64,000 nt of DNA from Rhyzopertha dominica (Eukaryota; Arthropoda; Insecta; Coleoptera; Bostrichidae): NCBI GenBank assembly GCA_025024175.1, contig QCXZ01000138.1:4402002-4466001 (forward strand), in the 5' to 3' direction. Below are positions 46,843-58,333 of this stretch, in pieces (the first letter of the stretch is position 1; each line of letters begins with the position of its first letter). The position numbers and the translations under genes were made by a program. Under the pieces are notes generated by a model that was not told the DNA's origin, did no database searches, and worked only from the letters and a program-made list of their open reading frames with translations.

Positions 46843-48285
46843 TATGTATATCGCTTCCGGTTGTAATAGCCATCAACAGCGCTCTTATTTGTAAAATAGC
46901 GCCGATACGGAAAGAACTGTGCCTTGAACATGCCGCACTTCTCTGATTGCAACNCCTAAACGTGTTCTCATTATTTCCCAGCCTCCGCTTTCTTCTGTTA
47001 TTCCTGGGATTTCTAACACGATGAAAGCGTATTGTTTTCTCTTCCCCACATAAAATCCTTCTAAGAATTACCGCTATCTACCTTCAGCAAACTTTGTTCC
47101 CTAGATGAAGTCCCCAAAGTTATCTTAACCGTCTGACTAACANCTTTTCTGTGTACATGGGATCCTCCTGTGGCATTCATGTCTTTAACGGCTTCGAATC
47201 ACATTATGACTGCGGACATTATCGTCTGGCTGGGACAATTGTACAAACTGCATTTCGTTCGTTTTATTGAGTGTACCAGTTTCGAATGCGCAGACGGTGT
47301 TTTTAATTGCGGTTCTCTCTAAACGTGACTTACAAAATAGAGGTACCTGAGTGGCTTGCAGAGCTATTTGCTTTTAATTAGTTGGTGGTTGGAGTTTAAT
47401 AAAATGTCGAGCAGAAGAGAGAAAGTCTTTACCCTTTTCATTTGCATTTAGTTTTTTTCTTTCGTATTGTATGATAATGTTTTAGCTACACGGTACAAAA
47501 TAGAATTAATTTTTTGTATTATTAATAATATATTTATTTACGTCAATGCATTTACATCTTCAGTTGGTAAAGTCATAAAAACAAGTTCGTTTTAAGTACC
47601 TTTTAATAGACAAATTTCTGTCAAATTGTTTCTAAGATGGAAGCTGTTCAAATTCTCCGCAATTTTAAACGGAGAGTTCTACTCGTAATAGGAGATTCCA
47701 CAATTGTAGGAATGTAAAAGCTTACAATTTCTAACAAAACGTAAAAGTATATACAAACTGAAGAGTAACATATGCCATTTACTAATAAAAATATAAGCAC
47801 ATGTATATTCTTCTGTCTTCTAAATCAAAATACATGTATATTAATATGAAAAGGAGCAATTTTGCCGAAAACAGATTTTGATATTATTCAGTTGTGGGCA
47901 AGTTCAACAAAAATATGTAATTTTAAAGAATATTATTTAACTAATAGCAGCTGTAAACTTTTTATTTGCTCCAACAGCTAGAATTTTTGTGTATGCCAGT
48001 TTATAAATTAGTATTATCGTAAAATTAAAAGCTGTTTTCTCTAAAACACAACTAAGTTGGATGAAATCGCTCGGTATGTTGTGGCAATTTCCTTGAGAGT
48101 ACTCCAACAGTTTGTGTTTCGTTGTGGCGTAAAACGAAATCTTTTGTTCTGCTATAACAGGTGTGCTACGCTACTGCACACATTGGCATCGTACAAATGT
48201 TAATAAGTGACTATATAGCCATATAGATATATTGATAAGGAGAACACCTTCCGGTTCAACAGGTTAAAAAGCTCGCTTACTTTAA
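46843..48285. other. no gene seen
   Basis: 46900-47350 is slightly GC-richer, without a recognised feature. The rest is AT-rich. Confidence 0.45.
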
Positions 48286-48330
48286 TTTCTACCGAAGATG
48301 GCAACTTAGCCGCCGAAACACGCATTTAGA
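48286..48330 (+). ncRNA. degenerate hammerhead-like motif, solo PLE-3-type terminus
   Basis: Core CCGAAGA (C3 kept, U4 changed to C), extra U, stem II GGC with GCC, GAAA, then ACACGC. It is closely similar to the PLE-3 right motif but not attached to an ORF. Confidence 0.4.
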
Positions 48331-48385
48331 TTTTCTAATTTGTTGTGGTAAGGACTTTATATTATAGTTAAATTGGAATTAGTCT

Positions 48386-48585
48386 AAAATGTATGTCGGT
48401 TCTTGCCTGCTAGCAAAAAGTGCCGTGGGGGCCTGCTGTCAAATTGAAGTATGCAGTTGCATGCCAATTTGTCAGGCTACAGGTCACTTCCTTTAGGAAG
48501 TAGTATCCGTTAAGGCAGCTAGGTGGCTTTGTCATCATGTCAGTGTAATGCTGACAGATGGCATTGCCATCTAAATTCTTACTTA
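48386..48585 (+). mobile_element. SINE-like repeat, longer copy
   Basis: A 200-base non-coding unit flanked exactly by GAATTAGTCT (48376-48385 and 48586-48595). The 3' 165 bases match 48879-49048. Target duplications of variable length and 5' truncation in the other copy indicate insertion by target-primed reverse transcription. No clear Pol III A and B boxes were recognised. Confidence 0.7.
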
Positions 48586-48595
48586 GAATTAGTCT

Positions 48596-48863
48596 GTTTG
48601 TAAGTTTGTCGAGTTAAGTTTTTTTATTTAACAACCTTCTGTAGCTCTGCATAATCAACAATAGTAGTAGTACATAATATTGTCAAATAGTGAAAAACAG
48701 TAATTAACTTTAAAGACTTAAAAATATATAGTCNCAAGTTAAAGACAGTACATCATATGANTGTGGAAGGCTTTACGCTTATTGTTAAAAGATGATAATA
48801 ATTATGGCACTATGAAAATATATTGACCCGAGGACTAAATATCACTGTTTCAAAATAATAAAT
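48596..48863. other. AT-rich spacer between the two SINE-like copies
   Basis: Nothing recognised. Confidence 0.5.
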
Positions 48864-48878
48864 CTAAGATATTAATAT

Positions 48879-49048
48879 GTGCCGTGGGGACCTGCTGTCA
48901 AATTGAAGTATGCAGGTGCATCTCAATTTGTCAGGCTACAGATCAGTTCCTTTAGGAAGTAGATCCCATATTGGCAGCTAGGTGGCTTTGTCATCATGCC
49001 AGTAACGCTGACAGATGGCATTGCCATCTAATTCTTACTTACATTATA
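48879..49048 (+). mobile_element. SINE-like repeat, 5'-truncated copy
   Basis: 170 bases from GTGCCGTGGGGACCTGC to CTTACTTACATTATA. Flanked by CTAAGATATTAATAT (48864-48878) and CTAAGATATTAGTAT (49049-49063), a 15-base duplication with one mismatch. Confidence 0.75.
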
Positions 49049-49063
49049 CTAAGATATTAGTAT

Positions 49064-49849
49064 TTACATCATTTTTTGACATTATTGAATTTGCGAAGAT
49101 GCAAAAGGTTGCTACTGTCACAAACATTTTAACTTTTCGTTAGGAGACCAAACTACATTTCTCATTTGATTACTAAACATTTTGTATTATTGGCAAAGAA
49201 TCAGAAGACCAAGCAATATTGTATTTTTGTTTAATTTTTGTTTCTTTAAAGATTTTGTGGCTTGACAAAATGAGCCAACATTACACAGATCGTTTAACCC
49301 TCTATTTCATCAACACATTTAGCCGGCATTTTGGACCACCTTGGACAAAATAACATCAATTAAGTGAGCTTTGCTGCCTTGGTCAGCTAGATCTTAAGAT
49401 CTTTGATACATCAAACACATCTGATACATTATGGATGGAACCACATAGGCCACAAATTCTAGCGGCACGGAATGAGACGTCGCAGAAAAAATTAACTATC
49501 TTGTTAAATCGATGACCAGACAGTTCCTACTGTCAGTTGTTTAACAGCGTTTTTATTTCTGCGCTAGTAAACAAATAAGGTAATAAAGAGGGTAACAAGG
49601 AACGCTCTTATGATATGGTAAATTATAGACAGCGGAAGTGCAAGGAATGTGGAACTCTTTTTAACAATCTTCTAAATTTAGCTGGACTCTGCTGTAATGT
49701 TGGAGTTAAAGTAATTATACAGCTTATTTAGTTTCACAGCCATGGATCTTGCCGTCAAACCGCTCTGTCCTCCGAGAAAAAATCCATTAGCCAGAACAAT
49801 TAAGCTGTTTATTGTGCGAAAACTTGATGAATCCTCCAGATCCATTTCC
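49064..49849. other. no gene seen
   Basis: No ORF or repeat boundary recognised. Confidence 0.5.
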
Positions 49850-50440
49850 TCCTCCTAGCACTCCGCATTTGTCGAGTAAATACAACCTACTTTCCTCAAC
49901 GGTCGAGGCTACTTTTTGCGCCCACCCCGAAGACTCGCAGCCGAAGGATTATCCTAGATGACCGTCTGCTAGCGATTAAACAAATTAGCATTCCTCCGCA
50001 AAAAACGTCCCTTTTTCGAAGTGTACAATAAAAGAAATGTGTATCTTCGGATTAGCCAAGGGATGGGTCCATCGATTCTGGGCGGACGCCTGCGCGTCCC
50101 GACGCTCACCAGGGCCGGTGGCATCCTTCCCGCGAGATCCAAGTGTGCCGTGTTCCCGAATCCTGCAACTGAAAGCGTCCGCGCGTATTTCAGCTACATT
50201 GCCGTGTCTATAGGTTCGGGCGTGCAACCGCGATCGCGACGTGTGGAATGGTATTGCCGTGCCGTAATTAGCCTAAACTGGAGCTGATTGGAGCTGTTGG
50301 TGTGTTCGGAAAAAGTTCTTGGGATATGTGATTTGTGAGTGCAAACTTTCACGGAAAGGTAAATCGCCTCTGTCTGGGAACTTCTTCCCGCGGTGTAATT
50401 TAAACTTTGTTAAAAATGGGCTCGTTTTAATTACTGTTCG
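49850..50440. other. GC-rich, CpG-containing stretch of unknown function
   Basis: Clearly GC-richer than its surroundings and rich in CG dinucleotides. An 88-codon plus-strand frame (50021-50287) overlaps an 80-codon minus-strand frame (50227-49985). Neither matches a known family. A promoter, first exon or conserved non-coding element would fit. Confidence 0.35.
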
Positions 50441-50444
50441 TCGC

Positions 50445-51200
50445 GTTTACGGTACGACGCTCCGGATTCCGTTTTATTAAAATTGATTGAAATAGTTTAA
50501 AAAGCCAGCTCTCCGCGCCACCGCCAGTGTTACGTAACTGAGGGAGTAGAGATCGTAATGAGATTTGGCCGTCGCGAGTCAAGCTGAAAACTAATTAAAG
50601 CGCAGCTGATAAGTCCTTGTTTGCAATTTTTAAGAGTTTCTAATGCAAAATGATGAAGGCAGTTATATTTCGGAGTCACGAGAATAGGTAGCGTGTAAAG
50701 TCTACGAAATTCCTTGACGTGATCTCATATCCTATCAAGGTATCAGGAGAGCTATGCAGGTTGACGTTTGACCTTCTCAATACATCATCTCCTGCTCCAC
50801 TTTATATCCACTCGCGGAGGGGCTACACCCAGTTGCTTGGCGTTACATAGTTACATACATTTTCCTCTTGGTCTCTAATTGCTTTACATGCTTCAATTCG
50901 ACATTTTCCTTGCAGCCTTAGGTTGGTTGGAAATTCATCTTACCTCTTGTCGTTTGCTTAGTGAGTCAAAGAGTGAGAGAAAGATCGATATCATGACATG
51001 ATTTTCTGGTGTCCTAGTTATCTGTTAGAGAACGACGTTTAATTCCTGTGTTTTCGCATAAATGTTGATGTCTTAAGAGAACAACGAGATGAATGAATCC
51101 TAACGTGTCATTTCATTTCTACATAGCTCAATTGATAAGTGAAAAGGACTAAATGTTCTTTAAAAGCTGGAATAACGTTTTTGGAATAATAAAAGCTATA
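50445..51200 (+). repeat. local duplication, first copy
   Basis: Shares long stretches with 52310-52494 and 53224-53745, for example GTTTCTAATGCAAAATGA, AGGTTGACGTTTGACC, CGCGGAGGGGCTACACCCA and TTGCTTGGCGTTACATAGTT. Divergence is well above allelic level, so this is an old segmental duplication or unclassified repeat. Confidence 0.8.
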
Positions 51201-52309
51201 ACTGCAAGATTCTTGTTGTTACGAATCGTTGTCTTAGGGCGGATACAGCTTTAAAAGGCTATCTTGGTCAGGATGAGTCATAACACGATTTCTGCTTAGT
51301 TCAGCTCTTCTACCTTTTCCTATAAAGATTGTTCAACTAACTACTGTTATATGGACAAATCAAATCAGAATCTGTCATATATTCGGTGATAACTCTAACT
51401 TGTGTACCAAATTTCAAAATTCACATTACATTTTAACATTTAATACAAAAAATACTAAAAATGCATCCGAACTCACGTTTATGAAAGTCAATTTATTTAA
51501 TGTAAGTTTTATGAATCCGTCATCAGCACGAATTAAAACCCGGTGTGTTGTTAAAAATGCAATTAAATATATTTCAGTTTATTTAAATGAAGCTTAATTT
51601 GGTTAAAATATTAACCAGTAAGTTAAATTTTGAGAGCAATGCACTGGCGATCTAAGAAGGGTGGCTTGACACATAATGCTGAGGCATTTGCCATTCTGAG
51701 TTCTAATAATGTTAGTTATCCATCGGGTGTCGTTCCCTGGGGAGTAAAAATTACTACAATTGTATCTTTAGGACCAATATATGTATGAGCTCCCAGCTTA
51801 AATTTCTAGAGCTTCTGATGAGAGAAGTTGATACTGTACTAAAAGCGCATCGGTTGATGCATTAGTCTTTGATATGTGTTAATTCTGAATCAGAAATCGT
51901 GCTCCTATTAGTACTTTTGAGGTGAAATTTATATTCCTTTGGTACTTTGTATGATATCATTATACATTATGTGGATCACGGATCTTTATTCTCCCAAATA
52001 AAATGTATTTTTTGTTAAAAGCGAGAGCGATGCAACTGAATGCGGCTCACCTAACTGAGTTCATCAATAACAGAATTAGTAATAAAGGGGCTTTGTATGA
52101 TCAGTGTAAAAAGAAAAAATATAAATAATTTGGGTTTTTATTTCACTGAATACACATGTTTTCGATAGACACAAAGCATTCATTTCAGTTACTTCCACGA
52201 TCGTAAAATTTTTTAGATCGCTAGTCTTTGTCCTGAATTTTGCTTTCTTACGGAAACAACCTATAAAATAGTTGTATGCCCACTCTGTTATTGTTATATA
52301 TTCTAGAAG
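51201..52309. other. no gene seen between the duplicated segments
   Basis: A 65-codon frame (51400-51597) has no known motif. Otherwise AT-rich. Confidence 0.45.
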
Positions 52310-53745
52310 ATGCGTGTTGTTCGATGCTTCCCTGCATTTTTTTTAAATTGATTTAAAAATCTAGCTGCCCGCGCCAATGTTATAAGACTTGGCTGCTGCC
52401 AGTAGCGCTGAAAAATTAAAAAAAATTAAAGCTGATAAGCCCTTCTTTTTAGGAGTTTCTAATGCAAAATGAGGAACGAAGTTATTGGAGGTATGCACAT
52501 CCCAGTCATGGGCGTTTACGCGTAAATTATAATTTTCTACATTACCCGCGTAGAAAATGTAGATAAAGCATTTTGGCGTAGATTTTGAGTAGAAAATATG
52601 AGACGAGTATTGTGCAAATTGTTTTGTTCCAATTTCCCTGTTTCTTAAAAATTCTTAAAGCACTGCTTTTTTAATATTTATATTACAAATTTGCATAATT
52701 TATTTTAGTAGGTCATCAGAATACCTAAACGGTTTTCTTACTTCTTTGGGACAAAACATGCGTTCGAAGGCTTTTCTTCTACGAGTATATTAGGTATAAT
52801 AGGTAGCATATGAAGTAGCCCGTCTTCTTCAGTTTATAGACAAGAAAGATAATAAAATCATAGTTTACAGTCATTTAAGAACCCATTGACCGATTGAGGG
52901 CTCCAAAGCACGCTTGTGCCTTCTGGTCGTAACAACTGTGTGCCGAAACAAGTTATTGTTGCTTAACGTGTGTCTAGTTATTTTAATTACAACGAAATAG
53001 TATTTTGTTTACTTAGGAAGCAACAAAAATAATAATGTACAAAATAATACTGTCATTTGAGGCATTTGGAGCTGTTTAAAGTACTAAATATTACTAGTTT
53101 GCTGTTTATCTACATAATGTTATTTTCTACAATAGACTTTTAAAGTAGAATATTACATAGTTTACGCGTAGATAATGGCGTAATCTACATGGAGTATTTT
53201 ACGCGCCCATCACTGGCACATCCCATCAAGGTAACAGGAGAACTATGTAGGTTGACGTTTGACCCTCTCAATACATCTGCTCTACTTTATATCCATTCGC
53301 GGAGGGGCTACACCCATTTGCTTGGCGTTACATAGTTCCATGCATTTTCTTCTTGTCTCTTCAGTTGCTTTAGATGCTTTCATCGCTTCGGTTTCTATTA
53401 TTCGAATATTTTCCTTCCAACCTTAATTTATCCGTCTTATCTCTTATCGCTTGCTTAGCGAATCAAGGAATGAGAGAAAGATCGATATCTTGACATGTTT
53501 TTCTGGTGTCCTAGTTATCTGTTGGGAACCACGTTTAACGCACGTGTCTTCCCATAATGTTGATATAGAGCAACGAGATTGAGTATTTAATTTCATAATC
53601 CTAACCTGTTACCTATTTCAATTTACGAAAACTCAATTTACAGGAGATAAGTAACTCAAAAGAGACGTCGTTTAAACAATGTTAACGACTCCCAGACGTC
53701 AAGGACTAAATGTTCTGTAATATCTGGATTAAAGATTTTTGTAAT
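52310..53745 (+). repeat. local duplication, second copy, interrupted by a hAT element
   Basis: Collinear with 50445-51200 apart from the insert at 52503-53215. Removing the insert and one 8-base duplication restores continuity with the first copy, so the insertion came after the duplication. Confidence 0.8.
52503..53215. mobile_element. non-autonomous hAT element, 713 bases
   Basis: Ends CAGTCATGGGCGTTTACGCG and GCGCCCATCACTG form hAT-type inverted termini. The 8-base duplication GCACATCC (52495-52502 and 53216-53223) is exact and diagnostic for hAT insertion. No transposase is inside. Several short inverted repeats (GTAGATTA-type) occur near the ends. Confidence 0.9.
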
Positions 53746-54250
53746 AAAAAAAGATATCCATTCTAAAAACAATTTATGCCTACCATGTAATATAAATATC
53801 TGTTTACTGTAGTGAATGCGAAACTGATAATTTGATATTTGCTGCATTTGCATAATTTTGAAAATGTTTCGTAATTTTCATTTTCTTAGAAACGCCCCCG
53901 TAGAAGATTTCTAACCTTCAAGTTCATTCACTAATAGCAAATCACTACCATTTTCATGGTAGCCGACAAACTTTTCAACGAGTGTGTAGAGCTACGGATT
54001 TTCCAATTTTAAAAACGTAGTAACTTTCTTTGCGATACAATGATACACTGTGTCGTAATAATATATACCCATACCTTTCCCAAAAGATGTGTTGTCTTGT
54101 CTACAAACTCTTTGAAAAAGGTCTAGAAGGTCGAAACGTGTACCTACATACGTGTAAGAGAATTTTACTCAATATACAATTTGAAACATACCAAGTGCTG
54201 AACTGTTGTTCTGATTCGGGTGTAAAGGTCGTTGTCGGTTGGAATTGCTT

Positions 54251-54291
54251 CCTAACGTTTCGCTAGCACGAGAGGCAAGCTTCTTCAGAGG
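54251..54291 (-). ncRNA. hammerhead-like motif, minimal PLE-4, left arm
   Basis: Mirror image of the motif at 54325-54365: CCU with AGG as stem I, core CUGAAGA. Confidence 0.5.
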
Positions 54292-54324
54292 TCCTTCCAT
54301 CTCCGGTGCTGGATGTAGACTCTA

Positions 54325-54365
54325 CCTCTGAAGAAGCTTACCACTCGTGCTAGCGAAACGTTAGG
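54325..54365 (+). ncRNA. hammerhead-like motif, minimal PLE-4, right arm
   Basis: Stem I CCU with AGG, core CUGAAGA (full match to CUGANGA), extra A, stem II closed by GCU with AGC, GAA, palindrome ACGU, cleavage base U (triplet GUU). Confidence 0.55.
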
Positions 54366-54462
54366 AAGCAATTCCAACCGACGACNGCTTTTATACCCGA
54401 ATCAGGACAACAGTTCGTCACCTGGCCGCGAAAGCTTTAATCAATTTGTCATACCAAGTGCT

Positions 54463-57400
54463 ATTTATTTTCTACTAATAATTCAGTTTATTACTCAGTA
54501 TTTTCTTTTTAAGTAAAATACCAGTACCTATTAACGTTTTTCGTTTCCAAGACTAGTATTGTCGCTTGTTTTGTTCTCAGCAGCATTGTTTTTTTTGTTC
54601 GTCGTCGATGTGTTGCCATCGGACTTTTTAAATGGGTATAATTGTTACCGGTCTAGGTATTTAATTATTGACCAACTTTTTGCTCAAGACTGTACTTACT
54701 TATTACATTGCGTTATCTTGATGGTTAGTTAGAGAAACCTCGCCTGTTTCTTTCGCTAAGATGTCGCATCAAATAGAAATATTTTTAATAAGTCTTAAAT
54801 TACAAGAGAACAATTATGGAGCCTAAAAAAACATTAGCAAAAGAAATTAGTAAATAATTCAATTTCGTTATAACGTCTTAAGTCCCGGAATATCGTTAAT
54901 TAGAACTTTTATTTACCTTTTTGAGCGTATATTCCGAGATTGCGTTCTGTGATATAAATACAGTCTTTTAATCGAATTTAAAGTTTATGTAAATTAGTCG
55001 TATCATTTAGGTATTGCTATGGCTAAAGTAATTTATCAGGATTGCCACGCCCAGTGTTTAAGAAGATTAAATGCCAACGGCACAATTACAGTAGGTACAT
55101 TACAAAGAACAGATCTCATTACATTAATGTCCATGATAAACAATTAAGCAAACGAAGATTAACGATAAAGAATGGTTTTTGTCAGCACTTTAACTAGATG
55201 CGTAGTTTAAAGCAGACTCGCGTTAACGACGACATTTTAACTAAATTTATGAAAATTCTTGCTCTGCGCTAAGGGCTGATCTAGCTTTCAAAAGGGGGCT
55301 TTGTGAACATGTCCAGTTCAAAAACCCAGAAATTCGTTGAGTGCACAATTGAAACTGGTAGTAATATATTGTTTTTATCTCATTAAAGAAATGAATGCTG
55401 TTTTAAGTAATGGTGAAGACAATCAACGATAAAACGCATAAAACCTTCACGGGTACGACACTAAGGCTTGACACTCATTCGTTATTAGCTGTGCTAACCA
55501 GGCAACCTTTTATTCAAAGCAAGTGACACGCATGACAGATTAAAAGATCTATTATGGTTTCCGATGGGCAAATAGTGAGCGCATTGGAAACCGTGGAAAC
55601 TTGAAGTATACTGACGCGTGACTGGTAGAGTTATGTCGTTCATGACGGAGTTGTTCGATCTGAACGATTCATGCCTTGATTCGGCTCACAACTAATGAAT
55701 CAGCGTCGGTCGTCGTTCAAACTCGATTTATGGTTGATGCGAGGACTCTAAATCGATTATATTAATAATAACCGACTTGTGCCTTGACCTGCTTTGAATA
55801 ATTGCGATTTGCAATGAATACTAAAGCTGTAATCGCAACCAATGGAAACGATTGGCACCATGTTGCAAGATATTCGCGATATTCTTATTAGGTATAATAA
55901 TTATTCGCAAATATCAAACCATTACAATTCCACTATAATAATTAATTAGGTATGATTGTACATAAAATGAAAAAGTTGACATTGCAGCTTCTCCATGGAG
56001 GTCTCACAGTTCGGTAACTCGAATCTACGCGATTGATTGGACGATTTGATTCTAATGAGAAAAACAAAAAACAAATAATAGTGGGTGTTGTTCGTGCATG
56101 TATTCGCTTCCCAAGTAACATTTTAAAAACTAAATTGATTTTCTACAGTTTTATGATGATTTTGTCTTAACTTGGAAAAGTAAAACAGTTTTAAGGTTGT
56201 TGGCATAAATGCATTTATAACTTAAATACAGTATAGTATATAATAAAGGCTTATGAAGAGCTTCAAATTTGAATTAAGCAACCTTTTGGATTTTAAATCA
56301 ATTTGCACTTAAAACTAGTTTATTATTGATAGATTTGCTACCATTAAAATCAAATTGTATTTATGATTGCCTTAAATGTAATATAGTTTTATAGAAGTCC
56401 ATCAGAGTCGAAAGGCTTTCAAGTTGTGATTAAAATAATTTTTAATTGACTCTATTAAAACTATTTATTCCGCTATTAAACATTTCACAAAACTTCATTT
56501 GTAAACAGTTTTATGCTACATTTTTGGCATTGCAAAAGAAAGGGCCTTATAAATTTATTAGACATACATTCAATAAGTTTTAATTTTATTGCACCATGCT
56601 CTGATTCAGTATGAATTTACAAGTTCAGCGTACATTCATGCCCCTCTAGATCCGGCCTTGCTATGCGTCTAAAAATATGTCATCTTCATCTGAGATTCGT
56701 TTGTGTTAAATTCCAGCTTTGGATCTTCCGAGTCATCTCTTTCGCTTGAAGTGGCAGGATTATACTTTACCCGAATCGTAAATAATATACACCCTAATTA
56801 TAGCTATTCTGATTCTACATCTAATTTCCGCGAATGAGAAAATCTGACGTCACCCAAACGAGCACGTCATGCTTGATATAAGCCCCTGACGAATTAAACA
56901 AGGATTGCAAATTTTCTTATCCCACCAGAATTTACTGTGAGGAAAATGCCACCGCAGCTCTTCCCTAATATGCAGATGAGCTCCCGGGTTTCCACGTTAG
57001 GTTAGAGCGGCAAGTGGAAAACGTGCCTGTGATATATTCACGGATCTCTTTCTAATAATGTCGTAGCGTCTGCTGTAAATAAGCTGGTATTGCTGGCGGT
57101 AGGTTTTAATATTGAAGCAGTTACTCTTGTTTTTCAGTTTTGCTGCTTTTTTTTTCGTTAAACACACAAAAGGAAAACAGAACTCAAGTTAATCGTACGG
57201 GTATTCCTGAAAATAATGTAATATCTAATAAGTGTATTTTACCCAACAATATCCCATCCAATATCCAAGTAGATTTTGAATAGTTGTCAGATAAATAAAT
57301 ACTTAATTAATTCTCTGATTTTGTAAGAAACCAATTTTTGAGATGGGTAACAAATCCTGGTAATGATTATCAAATGCAAAACCATGTCTCCTAAAATATA

Positions 57401-57999
57401 TACTCTCTGTACTCTGTACAAATAATACTGATTCCAAACTGCAGGAGTATACCCGGTTTTAAGTACCACTGTAGATATATTGTATCTTAATACAAAGTCT
57501 GAAATTTTACAGCAAGAACTAACAAATTACTCTTAATTAAATCTCATATCGACCATTTATACATACCATCATGATTCTATTGTAACTGCAAGCAATCCAC
57601 CTCTCTAGAGATAGTATGAATGGCACAGCAGTTTTTCAAATCAGTCGGCAAACAAAAGAAGGGAAGTTACATTGAGTTCCCAGAAGGAAAAGTGGTCGAG
57701 ACCCGCCCAAAATTTGTCCCTATTGATATACATTACTTAAAACATTCTTTTATTTACCAATTTTTAACGTTGTTTATAATAAAAAGCAAAAATGCATACA
57801 CATAAGCATACTGAGATAAATAATGCAAAACAAACACCTGTGTGTTGCTATAGGCTATGAGCAAACTTCAAGTGGCGCCACCATCTGTAAGACTTGACAT
57901 TATTAGTAGGTAAACAATTCACATTAGCTGTCAGCGTACTGTCAGTTGTATCGTGTGTGCTGCAATTACAGTAGCCTAACTTTACTAATAGTAATCAAT
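54463..57999. other. long stretch without a recognised gene
   Basis: Mostly AT-rich. Patches near 55450-55900 and 56640-57100 are less so. Frames at 57287-57469 (minus) and 57620-57805 (plus) have no known domains. No tRNA or repeat boundary was recognised. Confidence 0.45.
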
Positions 58000-58163
58000 A
58001 TGAGTGCTGAAAAATATGTATGCTCTTTGCGTGTAAGTAAACAAAATTGCTGTGTTGTGCAAACACAGACAAATTGGTTAAATTTTACAGCTTTCCATGC
58101 AAACCTCATGAAAAAGAACGTCGTAAATTGTTGATTAATAGCATCCAGAAAATGAGTCGTTAA
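58000..58163 (+). pseudogene. possible THAP-type zinc-finger fragment
   Basis: The ATG at 58000 opens MSAEKYVCSLRVSKQNCCVV, later WLNFTAFH. A frameshift leads to KPHEKERRKLLINSIQKMSR and a stop. The C-x-V arrangement, the aromatic F-x-x-F-H and the following basic R-R-K-L-L-I segment recall THAP domains, which occur in P-type transposases and host proteins. The match is weak, the zinc ligands are incomplete and the frame is broken. Confidence 0.3.
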
Positions 58164-58333
58164 CAAAGATAAATTCATTCATAAATCATTTACAAACAAT
58201 AAAAATAGCAGATGGTCCAAGTTTAAACCCTGCAGTATGCCTGTGCATACTGCTCACGATTTGACAAATAGCTTGAAAAAACTAAGAGCAACAAGGTGTG
58301 AACTTAAGCTTACTCAATTTCACCGAAAGAAAG

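Larger units (their letters stand above)
54200..54449. mobile_element. minimal PLE: two inverted termini only, 13-base duplication
   Basis: CATACCAAGTGCT flanks the unit exactly (54187-54199 and 54450-54462). Inside, arms at 54200-54292 and 54322-54415 are inverse complements, and each carries a hammerhead-like motif. There is no coding sequence. It looks like a complete, non-autonomous PLE-type insertion of 250 bases. Confidence 0.8.

Noticed and set aside
55620..55760. Inverted-looking, tRNA-like patch with GTTCGAT and GTTCAAACTCG
   Set aside because: No cloverleaf with proper acceptor, D and anticodon arms could be drawn.
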